From the NCBI RefSeq assembly GCF_029894125.1, contig NZ_JARXYZ010000016.1:62001-126000 (forward strand): a DNA stretch of 64,000 nucleotides, in the 5' to 3' direction. A program made the translations under genes and the position numbers. This DNA comes from Kitasatospora sp. MAA19 (GTDB lineage Bacteria; Actinomycetota; Actinomycetes; Streptomycetales; Streptomycetaceae). Shown here one piece after another: positions 23,946 to 31,357 of this stretch; the stretch's first letter is position 1; every line of letters begins with the position of its first letter. The notes below the pieces were generated by a model, which was given only the letters and a program-made list of their open reading frames with translations, made no database searches and was not told the origin of the DNA.

Positions 23946-26801
23946 TCAGCTCACCGAGGAGTAGGCGATGATGCCCCGGCGCAGCCCGTCGACGGCCTTG
24001 CGGGCCGTCCGGCGCAGCTCGGCGTCCTCGCCGGCCGCGTCCTGGATCTGGCCGAGCACGTCGATCAGCTGCTTGGTCCAGCGGACGAAGTCGCCGGCCG
24101 GCATGTCGGCGTCGCGCAGCACCTGGTCCAGGCTGTGGCCGAGCGCCCAGCGGTGGGCGGCCCAGGCGAAGCCCAGGTCGGGCTCGCGCTGGCCGACGCC
24201 CTCGGCGGTGTTGATCCGGTGCTGCTCCTCCAGGGCGTCCAGGTGGCCCCAGATCCGGACCATCTGGCCCAGCGCCTCCTTGGCCGCGCCCTCCGGCACC
24301 CGGGGGGCGGTGGCGTCGTCCGACTGGCGCGCCTCGAAGACCAACGCCGAGGCGCAGGCTGCGAGTTCGGCGGCGTCCAGGCCGCTCCAGACGCCCTCGC
24401 GAATGCATTCGGAGGCGAGCAGGTCGAGTTCGCCGTAGAGCCGGCCGAGCCGCTTGCCGTCGTCGGTGACGGTGTCGCCGCTCAGGTAGCCGAGGTCGGT
24501 GAGCAGCCCGCAGACCCGGTCGAAGGTGCGGGCGATGGTGTGGGTGCGCGAGCGCATCCGGCGTTCCAGCAGCTCGGTGTCGCGGTGCAGGCGGTGGTAG
24601 CGCTCGGCCCAGCGGGCGTGGTCCTCGCGCTCGTCGCAGCCGTGGCAGGGGTGCTGGCGCAGTTCGGTGCGCAGCCGGGTGATCTCCGGGTCGTCGGCGG
24701 CGGCCGCCCGGCCCCGGCGGAACCGCTCGGGCTCCAGGTGGCCGGCCTTGGTACGCAGCGCGGAGGCGAGGTCCCGACGGGACTGCGGGCTGCGCGGGTT
24801 GAAGGACTTCGGGATGCGCAGCCGATCGACGGCGGCGACCGGGTACGGGAAGTCGATCATGGCGAGCCGCTTGACCTGCCGCTCGGCGGTGAGCACCACC
24901 GGGCGCGGCCCGTCCTGGAAGTCGGGGTGGCGGGCGCCGACCCGGCCGTTGCGGCTGACCGGCGGCAGGCCCGGGTCGAGGACCAGGGCGAGGCCGGCGA
25001 ACTTGCCGGTGGGCACGTGGATCACGTCGCCCGGCTTGAGCTGCTCGATGGACTCGATGGCGGCGGCGCGGCGCTGGCTGCTGCCCTCGCGGGCGAGTTC
25101 GTTCTCCCGGTCCTTGAGCCGGCGGCGCAGCTCCATGTACTCGTCGAAGTCGCCGAGGTGGCAGGTCATCGACTCGCGGTAACCCTCCAGCCCCTCCTCG
25201 TTGCGCTGGACCTGGCGGGCGATGCCGACCACCGAGCGGTCGGCCTGGAACTGGGCGAAGGAGGTCTCCAGCAGTTCGCGCGAACGGTGCCGGCCGAACT
25301 GGGAGACCAGGTTGACGGCCATGTTGTAGGAGGGCCGGAACGAGGACTTGAGCGGGTAGGTGCGGGTGCCGGCCAGGCCGGCCAGCGCCTCCGGGTCGAG
25401 GCCGCGCTGCCAGAGCACCACGGCGTGGCCCTCGACGTCGATGCCGCGGCGCCCGGCCCGGCCGGTGAGCTGGGTGTACTCGCCGGGGGTGATGTCGGCG
25501 TGGGTCTCGCCGTTCCACTTGACCAGCTTCTCCATGACCACCGAGCGGGCGGGCATGTTGATGCCGAGCGCCAGGGTCTCGGTCGCGAAGACGGCCTTGA
25601 CCAGGCCCTTCACGAACAGCTCCTCGACCACCTCCTTGAACCGCGGCAGCATCCCGGCGTGGTGGGCGGCGATGCCGCGCTCCAGCCCGTCCAGCCACTC
25701 GAAGTAACCGAGGACGTGCAGGTCCTCGTCGGGGATGTCGGCGCAGCGCTCCTCGACGATGGCCCGGACCCGGGCGCGGTCCGCGTCCTTGTTGAGTCGC
25801 AGGCCGGAGCTGAGGCACTGCTGGACGGCGGCCTCGCAGCCGGCCCGGCTGAAGATGAAGGTGATCGCGGGCAGCAGGCCCTCGGCGTCGAGCCGGTCGA
25901 TGACGTCCACCCGGCCCGGCGTCCAGACCTTGCCCGGGCGGCCGTTGGGCATGCTGCGGCCCCGGCCGCGGCCGAACCGGTCGCGCGGGTTGCGGTCGAG
26001 CTCGGAGCGGGCGAGCCGGACCAGCTCGGGGTTGACGGCCTTGCCGGGGTTGCGAGGGCCGTCCTTGGGGCGGCCGTCCCGGTCGGGGTTGGCGAACAGG
26101 TCGTACATCCGGTTGCCGGCCATCACGTGCTGCCACAGCGGTACGGGCCGGGTCTCGGAGACGATCACCCGGGTGCCGCCGCGCACGGTGTCCAGCCAGT
26201 CGCCGAACTCCTCGGCGTTGGAGACGGTCGCGGAGAGCGAGACGAGGGTGACCGACTCGGGGAGGTGGATGATGACCTCCTCCCAGACGGCGCCGCGGAA
26301 GCGGTCGGCGAGGTAGTGCACCTCGTCCATGACGACGTAGCCGAGGCCGTCGAGGGTGCTGGAGCCCGCGTAGAGCATGTTGCGCAGCACCTCGGTGGTC
26401 ATGACCACCACGGGGGCGTCGCCGTTGACGGTGTTGTCGCCGGTGAGTAGGCCGACCTTGGCGGCGCCGTAGCGCTTGACCAGGTCGCCGTACTTCTGGT
26501 TGGACAGTGCCTTGATCGGCGTCGTGTAGAAGCACTTGCGCCCGCCCAGGAGGGCCAGGTGCACGGCGAACTCGCCGACGATGGTCTTCCCGGAGCCGGT
26601 GGGCGCGGCGACCAGGACGCCGGAGCCGGCCTCCAGCGCCTCGCAGGCCTCCAGCTGGAAGTCGTCCAGCGGGAAGTCGTACAGCTGCTGGAAGCCGTGG
26701 AGGGCGGTCGCCTGCTCCTTGGCCCGGCGGCGACTGGCCGCGTACGCCTCGGCGGGGCTGAGCTCCTGGTCGACGTGGGGCTGGGGCTCAGGGGTGTTCA
26801 T
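23946..26801 (-). CDS. helY: DEAD/DEAH-box helicase HelY (Mtr4/Ski2-like)
   Basis: 951 residues. Walker A is AAPTGSGKTIVGEFA; the Walker B box is VVMDEVHYL; motif III is LSLSATVSNAEEF; motif VI lies in QLTGRAGRRGIDVEG. The C-terminal half has the rRNA-processing arch and DSHCT domain (QMVRIWGHLDALEEQ, KAVDGLRRGIIAYSSVS). These are the marks of the actinobacterial HelY family, Ski2/Mtr4-like RNA helicases. Start taken at ATG 26801; an upstream ATG at 26834 is possible. It is the syntenic backbone anchor; the next leftward-reading backbone gene, tatC, is 29 kb away here. Confidence 0.93.
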   Translation of the reverse strand: MNTPEPQPHVDQELSPAEAYAASRRRAKEQATALHGFQQLYDFPLDDFQLEACEALEAGSGVLVAAPTGSGKTIVGEFAVHLALLGGRKCFYTTPIKALSNQKYGDLVKRYGAAKVGLLTGDNTVNGDAPVVVMTTEVLRNMLYAGSSTLDGLGYVVMDEVHYLADRFRGAVWEEVIIHLPESVTLVSLSATVSNAEEFGDWLDTVRGGTRVIVSETRPVPLWQHVMAGNRMYDLFANPDRDGRPKDGPRNPGKAVNPELVRLARSELDRNPRDRFGRGRGRSMPNGRPGKVWTPGRVDVIDRLDAEGLLPAITFIFSRAGCEAAVQQCLSSGLRLNKDADRARVRAIVEERCADIPDEDLHVLGYFEWLDGLERGIAAHHAGMLPRFKEVVEELFVKGLVKAVFATETLALGINMPARSVVMEKLVKWNGETHADITPGEYTQLTGRAGRRGIDVEGHAVVLWQRGLDPEALAGLAGTRTYPLKSSFRPSYNMAVNLVSQFGRHRSRELLETSFAQFQADRSVVGIARQVQRNEEGLEGYRESMTCHLGDFDEYMELRRRLKDRENELAREGSSQRRAAAIESIEQLKPGDVIHVPTGKFAGLALVLDPGLPPVSRNGRVGARHPDFQDGPRPVVLTAERQVKRLAMIDFPYPVAAVDRLRIPKSFNPRSPQSRRDLASALRTKAGHLEPERFRRGRAAAADDPEITRLRTELRQHPCHGCDEREDHARWAERYHRLHRDTELLERRMRSRTHTIARTFDRVCGLLTDLGYLSGDTVTDDGKRLGRLYGELDLLASECIREGVWSGLDAAELAACASALVFEARQSDDATAPRVPEGAAKEALGQMVRIWGHLDALEEQHRINTAEGVGQREPDLGFAWAAHRWALGHSLDQVLRDADMPAGDFVRWTKQLIDVLGQIQDAAGEDAELRRTARKAVDGLRRGIIAYSSVS

Positions 26802-27067
26802 CGCCGTCCGGGTGTGGTTGGTGTGATCTCGCATCTCAGCGAGAGGTTACCCGGCGGCACTGACATCGATAGCACCGTTTTTCCGCAGCGCGGGATCGGC
26901 TGCGGGATCACTCCGGGATCGCTTCCCTCTCACATCCATAGTTGCAAACATCTTCAAGTGATCAGAGTCCGACCAGCTTCGGACGTCTCCGGTCATCCCC
27001 GGTGGAACCCGGCGTCGCTTCCCTACCTTCGGTGCCACAGCCACCAACTCACGGGAGGACACCGACG

Positions 27068-27442
27068 ATGGCGAACCTGGAGACGTCCCTCAAAGAGGCC
27101 ATGTCGATCGACGGCGCGATCGGCGTCGCGCTGGTCGACTACAGCAGCGGCATGGCGCTCGGCAGCCTCAGCGACGGCGGCGAACTGGATCTCAACCTCG
27201 CCGCCGCCGGGAACACCGACGTGGTTCGCGCCAAGATGCGGGCGATGGAGATGCTCAACCTCCTCGACAACGAGATCGAGGACATCCTGATCAGTCTCAC
27301 CAACCAGTACCACCTGGTCCGGCCGATCACCACGCCCACCGGACGCGGCCTCTTCCTCTTCCTGGCGCTCAACCGCGGGCGTTCCAACCTGGCGATGGCC
27401 CGCCACCACCTCAGGCGGATCGAACTCTCGCTGGAGGTCTGA
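27068..27442 (+). CDS. Roadblock/LC7-domain protein
   Basis: 124 residues: DGAIGVALVDYSSGMALGSL, then DNEIEDILISLTNQYHLVRP and GLFLFLALNRGRSNLAMARH, the alpha/beta roadblock fold. In streptomycetes such proteins regulate small Ras-like GTPases in conservon-type modules, but no GTPase gene is next to it here. GGGAGGAC precedes the ATG at 27068. It lies 28 bases upstream of an ArsR-type regulator and probably shares its transcript. Confidence 0.85.
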   Translation: MANLETSLKEAMSIDGAIGVALVDYSSGMALGSLSDGGELDLNLAAAGNTDVVRAKMRAMEMLNLLDNEIEDILISLTNQYHLVRPITTPTGRGLFLFLALNRGRSNLAMARHHLRRIELSLEV

Positions 27443-27470
27443 GCGGACCGACACCAGGAAAGGGGGCCTC

Positions 27471-27803
27471 GTGGCGGTAGCGCTCTACCAGGCCAAGGCC
27501 GAGTTCTTCCGGATGCTCGGCCATCCCGTCCGGATCCGGGTGCTGGAACTGCTCCAGGCCGGACCGACGCCCGTCCGCGGCCTGCTCGCCGAGCTGGAGG
27601 TCGAACGCTCCAGCCTCTCCCAGCAGCTCGCGGTGCTGCGCCGGTCCGGCATCGTCACCGCCACCCGGGAGGGCAGCACGGTGGTGTACGCACTGGCCGG
27701 CGGCGATGTCGCCGACCTGCTGCGAGCGGCCCGGCGGATCCTCACCGGGCTGCTCGCCGACCAGAACCTGCTGCTCGCCGAGCTGCGGGCCGGCTCCGAG
27801 TGA
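27471..27803 (+). CDS. ArsR-family winged-helix regulator
   Basis: 110 residues. The winged helix-turn-helix is clear: AKAEFFRMLGHPVRIRVLELL, then LLAELEVERSSLSQQLAVLRR (recognition helix) and the wing GIVTATREGSTVVYALAG. No ELCVCDL-type metal site is present, so it is probably not a metal sensor. GTG start at 27471 with AAAGGGGG upstream. The roadblock-ArsR pair has no obvious target gene beyond itself. Confidence 0.85.
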   Translation: MAVALYQAKAEFFRMLGHPVRIRVLELLQAGPTPVRGLLAELEVERSSLSQQLAVLRRSGIVTATREGSTVVYALAGGDVADLLRAARRILTGLLADQNLLLAELRAGSE

Positions 27804-27834
27804 TCCGGGTGACCCGCCAGCCGTTCAGGCCCGC

Positions 27835-27913
27835 CAGCCCTTCAACAAGGCGGCCAGCCCACCAGCCCACCAGCCCTCCAGACCCGTCAGCCCTTCAACA
27901 AGGCGGCCAGCCC
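27835..27913. repeat. 26-bp direct repeat at the 3' end of the aminotransferase gene
   Basis: A 26-base unit starting CAGCCCTTCAACAAGGCGGC occurs exactly at 27835-27860 and 27888-27913. The second copy encodes the last codons of the aminotransferase (GLAALLKG). The first is the same sequence left downstream of the stop, with CCACCAGCC-type short repeats between. It looks like a local tandem duplication of the gene end. Confidence 0.75.
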
Positions 27914-29059
27914 GTCCGCCAGCCGCTCGTACTCCTGCGGCCGGTTGTACAGCTGCGCGCTGATCCGCAGCACCCCGCCGCCGTCCCACGGGCGGATCGC
28001 GATCCGGGTGCCGAGGCGCCGCCGCACCTCGTCCTTCAGCGGCCGCACGTCCTGCTCCGCCTCGACCCACCCGGCCGGCAGCCGCAGGGAGCGCATCCAC
28101 ACCCCGGGCGTCGCGGGCAGCGGCGCCAGACCGGCCCGCTCGGCGAGCACCCGCTGGCCGTACCGGGCGAGCCCGGCGTTGTGCGCGGCCACCGCCTCCG
28201 CGCCGAGCTCGCGCAGCAGGTCGAACCCGGCCGGGGCGGCCAGCCAGGGCGTGTAGTCGCAGGTGCCGCGCCACTCGACGTTGCCCGGGAAGCCCTGGTC
28301 GTGCTCCCAGGAGAGGGCGAGCGGGCGCACCCGGTCCGTCCACTGCGGGCCGACGGAGAGCACGCCGGTGGCGCGCGGGGCGAAGGCCCACTTGTGCAGG
28401 TTGCCGAACCAGAAGTCGGCGTTCGGGTCGACCGGGTCGGGCAGCATGCCGGGCGCGTGGGCGCCGTCCACGACGGTGGTCACGCCGCGTTCGCGCAGGT
28501 CGGCGAGCAGGGCCGGGCCGGCGACCAGGCGGGCGGTGGGCGAGGTGATCTGGTCCAGCACGGCGACGGTGACGCGCTCGTCGACGGCGGCGAGCACCGC
28601 CTCGCGGACGGCCTGATCGTCCGGAGCGTCCAAGGGCACCGCCGCGACGACCAGTTCGGCGCCGGTCTCGGCGGCCCTGCGGGCCACCGCCTGGGTGACC
28701 GCGCCGTAGCCGTGGTCGGTGACCAGGATCCGGTCACCGGGCGCGAACGGGATGGTGTCCAGGGCTATCGCGGCCGCCTCGGTGACGTTGGAGACCAGGG
28801 CGAGCCGGTCCGGATCGGTGGCCAGGTCGGCGGCGATCCGGCGGCGCGCCGCGCCGACCCGGGCCGGCAGGTCGGCGAAGAAGTCGTCCGGGTCCAGCTC
28901 GTGCTCGGTCCGCAACCGCTCCTGCACCCGCTGCACCGGGACGGGCACCGCGCCGAACGAACCGTGGTTCAGGTGCGCCGCGTCCGCCGAGACGCTGAAC
29001 AGCCCGTCGGCGGCGGGCAACGGGGCAGGGGGTTCGGCGGTCCACAGGTCCTCGATCAC
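27887..29059 (-). CDS. Class V aminotransferase (isopenicillin N epimerase-like)
   Basis: 390 residues, fold-type I PLP enzyme: AAHLNHGSFGAVPVPVQ at the N-terminus, VVDGAHAPGMLPDP (Asp contacting PLP) and the PLP lysine in FWFGNLHKWAFAPRATG. This matches the isopenicillin N epimerase-like/cysteine-desulfurase superfamily; the reaction is not identifiable, but racemisation or lyase action on an amino acid or peptide is typical. The GTG at 29059 has GGGAGGA upstream and is preferred over the ATG at 29089, which lies inside the operator. It is divergent from the S9 peptidase, with a TGTGACATTTCACA palindrome between them. Confidence 0.85.
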   Translation of the reverse strand: MIEDLWTAEPPAPLPAADGLFSVSADAAHLNHGSFGAVPVPVQRVQERLRTEHELDPDDFFADLPARVGAARRRIAADLATDPDRLALVSNVTEAAAIALDTIPFAPGDRILVTDHGYGAVTQAVARRAAETGAELVVAAVPLDAPDDQAVREAVLAAVDERVTVAVLDQITSPTARLVAGPALLADLRERGVTTVVDGAHAPGMLPDPVDPNADFWFGNLHKWAFAPRATGVLSVGPQWTDRVRPLALSWEHDQGFPGNVEWRGTCDYTPWLAAPAGFDLLRELGAEAVAAHNAGLARYGQRVLAERAGLAPLPATPGVWMRSLRLPAGWVEAEQDVRPLKDEVRRRLGTRIAIRPWDGGGVLRISAQLYNRPQEYERLADGLAALLKG

Positions 29060-29081
29060 GGCATCCTCCCTGATAATGATG

Positions 29082-29095
29082 TGTGACATTTCACA
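29082..29095. promoter_or_regulatory. Operator A: TGTGACATTTCACA palindrome
   Basis: A perfect TGTGA-N4-TCACA palindrome in the divergent region of the aminotransferase and S9 peptidase genes. Leftward, a CATTAT -10 candidate abuts it; rightward, TGATAAT lies just before it, so binding here could block both promoters. It is the best-formed copy of a motif repeated at five other promoters up to 56.1 kb. The likely binder is the GntR/FCD regulator at 46376-47086. Confidence 0.7.
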
Positions 29096-29142
29096 TGCCA
29101 GACTACTGGTCGGGCGGCGCGCCCCGCGACCACGATCGGGCC

Positions 29143-31209
29143 GTGACCATCACCGACGCCTTCCTGTCCCTCAGCGCCCGTACCGGCCGGTTCGCCTTCG
29201 GTGCGCCACGCGCGTTCACCCTCGCCGAGGACGGTACCCGGCTGCTGCTGCTCCGCTCGGCCGGCCCCGAGGACCCGGTCGACCGCCTCCACCTGCTCGA
29301 CGCCACCACCGGTGAGGAACGGCTGGTCGCCGACCCGGCGGTGCTCGCGCCCGGACGCGCCGGCCACCGCGACGACCTGCCCGCCGTCGAGCGCCGCCTG
29401 CGCGAACGCACCCGCCTGGTCGCCGCCGGCATCGGCACGTACGCGGCCACCGCCGACCTCGCGACCGCCGTCCTCGCCCTCGACGGCCGACTGTTCCGCA
29501 TCGACACCGCGACCGGAACCGGCACCGAACTGCCCGTCGCCGGCCCCGCGTTCGACCCCCGACCGGACGCCGCCGGCGAGCGCGTCGCCTACGTCGCCGA
29601 CGACGCCCTGTACGCCACCCCCGACCCCGAACCGCTCTCGCCCTCCGACGGCGCCCGCTGGGGCGTCGCCGAGTTCGCCGCCGCCGAGGAGCTCGGGCGC
29701 TCCCGCGGCCACTGGTGGCGCCCGGACGGCGGCGCGTTGCTGGCCGCCCGGGTGGACGAATCCGCCCTCCCCCGGCGCTACTTCGCCGACCCGGCCCACC
29801 CCGGCGAGCCCGCCGAGGACTTCGCCTACCCGCTGGCCGGCGGCCCCAACGCGGACGTCCAGCTCTGGGTGCTCGGCCTCGACCGCAGCCGGGTCCGCCT
29901 GCGCTGGGACACCGCCGCGTTCCCGTACCTCTGCGCCGCCGCCTGGGCCTCGGACGACGAGGTGCTGCTCACCGTCGCCGACCGGCTGCAGCAGCACGTG
30001 CTGCTGCTGACCGCCGACCCGGCCACCGGCGAGACCCGCGAACTCTCCCGCACCACCGACGAGTTCTGGGTCGACGACCTGCCCGGCACCCCCGCCCGGC
30101 TGGCCGACGGACGGCTCCTCACCGTCCACGACACCCCGCAGGCCCGCGGCCTCGCCCTGGACGGCAAGCCGCTGGACACCACCGGCCTGCAGATCCGCCG
30201 GGTGGTCGGACGGCTGCGCGGCAGGCTGCTCTGCGAGACCGGCCAGGGCGACCCGGCCGACCAGTACGTCCACCTGATCGACCCGGACGGCGGCGCGCCC
30301 GAGGCCGTCACCACCGGCCCCGGCGTGCACTCCGCGCTCGCCGCCGCCGACACCCTGCTGCTCACCACCGCCGACGCCGACGGCATCCGCCGCCGCCTGC
30401 TGCTGGACGGGCGCGAACTGCCGCTCACCGACCTGAGCGCCGCCCTGCCCCACCGGGTCCGGCCGCAGCTCGCCCGGGTCACCGAACTCGCCCTGCCCAC
30501 CGCGGTGGTGTACCCGCGCGACCACGCCGCCGGCCGCCGGCTGCCGGTGCTGCTGGACGTCTACGGCGGGCCCGGCTTCCAGGCCGTGGCGGCCGAGCCG
30601 CGCCGCTGGCAGCTCCGCCAGTGGTGGGCCGACCAGGGCTTCGCCGTCGTCACCACCGACAACCGCGGCACTCCGTTCGTCTCGCCGGACTTCACCCGGG
30701 CGATCTTCCGCCGCTTCTCCCAGGTGGCGCTGGACGACCAGGTGAACGCCCTGCGGGCGCTCTCCGACGAACACCCCGACCTCGACCTCGGCCGGGTCGG
30801 CGTGCGCGGCTGGTCCTACGGCGGGTACTTCGCGGCGCTCGCCGTGCTGCGCCGCCCGGACGTCTTCCACGCCGCCTGCGCGGGCGCCCCGCCCACCGAC
30901 TTCCGGCACTACGACACCGCGTACACCGAGCGCTACCTCGGACTGCCGCAGGACAACCCCGCGGGCTACGCCGACGACTGCCTGGTCACCGACGCGCCGG
31001 GGCTGACCCGGCCGCTGCTGCTGATCCACGGGCTGGCCGACGACAACGTCCACCCCTCGCACACCCTGCTGCTCTCCGAGGCCCTCACCAAGGCCGGCCG
31101 CCCGCACGCCGTGCTGCCGCTGCCGGGTGTCACCCACATGACCCCGGGCGGGGTGAACGAGCAGGTCACCCAGGCCGAACTGGCCTTCCTGCGCGCCTCC
31201 TTGGGCTGA
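29143..31209 (+). CDS. S9-family peptidase (dipeptidyl-peptidase IV/prolyl oligopeptidase type)
   Basis: About 688 residues: an N-terminal beta-propeller (DPPIV_N-like, to about 460) and a C-terminal alpha/beta hydrolase. The catalytic Ser is in VGVRGWSYGGYFAAL (about residue 558), Asp in HGLADDNVH and His in GVTHMTPGG. There is no signal peptide, so it acts on imported peptides. S9 enzymes of this group often cleave after proline, which suits collagen-type peptides. The start is uncertain: GTG at 29143 is chosen because an ATG at 29095 overlaps the operator; neither has a good ribosome-binding site. Confidence 0.88.
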   Translation: MTITDAFLSLSARTGRFAFGAPRAFTLAEDGTRLLLLRSAGPEDPVDRLHLLDATTGEERLVADPAVLAPGRAGHRDDLPAVERRLRERTRLVAAGIGTYAATADLATAVLALDGRLFRIDTATGTGTELPVAGPAFDPRPDAAGERVAYVADDALYATPDPEPLSPSDGARWGVAEFAAAEELGRSRGHWWRPDGGALLAARVDESALPRRYFADPAHPGEPAEDFAYPLAGGPNADVQLWVLGLDRSRVRLRWDTAAFPYLCAAAWASDDEVLLTVADRLQQHVLLLTADPATGETRELSRTTDEFWVDDLPGTPARLADGRLLTVHDTPQARGLALDGKPLDTTGLQIRRVVGRLRGRLLCETGQGDPADQYVHLIDPDGGAPEAVTTGPGVHSALAAADTLLLTTADADGIRRRLLLDGRELPLTDLSAALPHRVRPQLARVTELALPTAVVYPRDHAAGRRLPVLLDVYGGPGFQAVAAEPRRWQLRQWWADQGFAVVTTDNRGTPFVSPDFTRAIFRRFSQVALDDQVNALRALSDEHPDLDLGRVGVRGWSYGGYFAALAVLRRPDVFHAACAGAPPTDFRHYDTAYTERYLGLPQDNPAGYADDCLVTDAPGLTRPLLLIHGLADDNVHPSHTLLLSEALTKAGRPHAVLPLPGVTHMTPGGVNEQVTQAELAFLRASLG

Positions 31210-31230
31210 GCCTTCGGATCCTCCGGGCAG

Positions 31231-31260
31231 GGGCGTCGCACCGGTGGTGCGGCGCCCTTT
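31231..31260 (+). terminator. Terminator after the S9 peptidase gene
   Basis: GGGCGTCGCACC pairs with GGTGCGGCGCCC (one G-U) over a three-base loop, followed by TTT. Confidence 0.75.
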
Positions 31261-31281
31261 CCACTGCCGCCAGCTCTTCCA

Positions 31282-31309
31282 CGTGACCCGTGACATGTGA
31301 AATATTACC
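31282..31309 (+). promoter_or_regulatory. Operator B: two abutting copies of the island palindrome
   Basis: CGTGACCCGTGACA (31282-31295) is directly followed by TGTGAAATATTACC (31296-31309), about 50 bases upstream of the M6 protease start. Both fit the TGTGA-N4-TMACA pattern of operator A. The same GTGACCCGT-then-TGTGAAAT pairing recurs at operator C. Confidence 0.65.
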
Positions 31310-31357
31310 TGCGCTTCACCGGACGATTACTCCCCTCCCCCGGAAAGGACCGGTCAG

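Noticed and set aside
23868..26450. A long plus-strand open frame opposite helY
   Set aside because: It is a mirror of helY with no recognisable motif.
29060..29089. ATG at 29089 as start of the aminotransferase
   Set aside because: It lies within the operator and lacks a ribosome-binding site, whereas the GTG at 29059 has GGGAGGA at the right distance.
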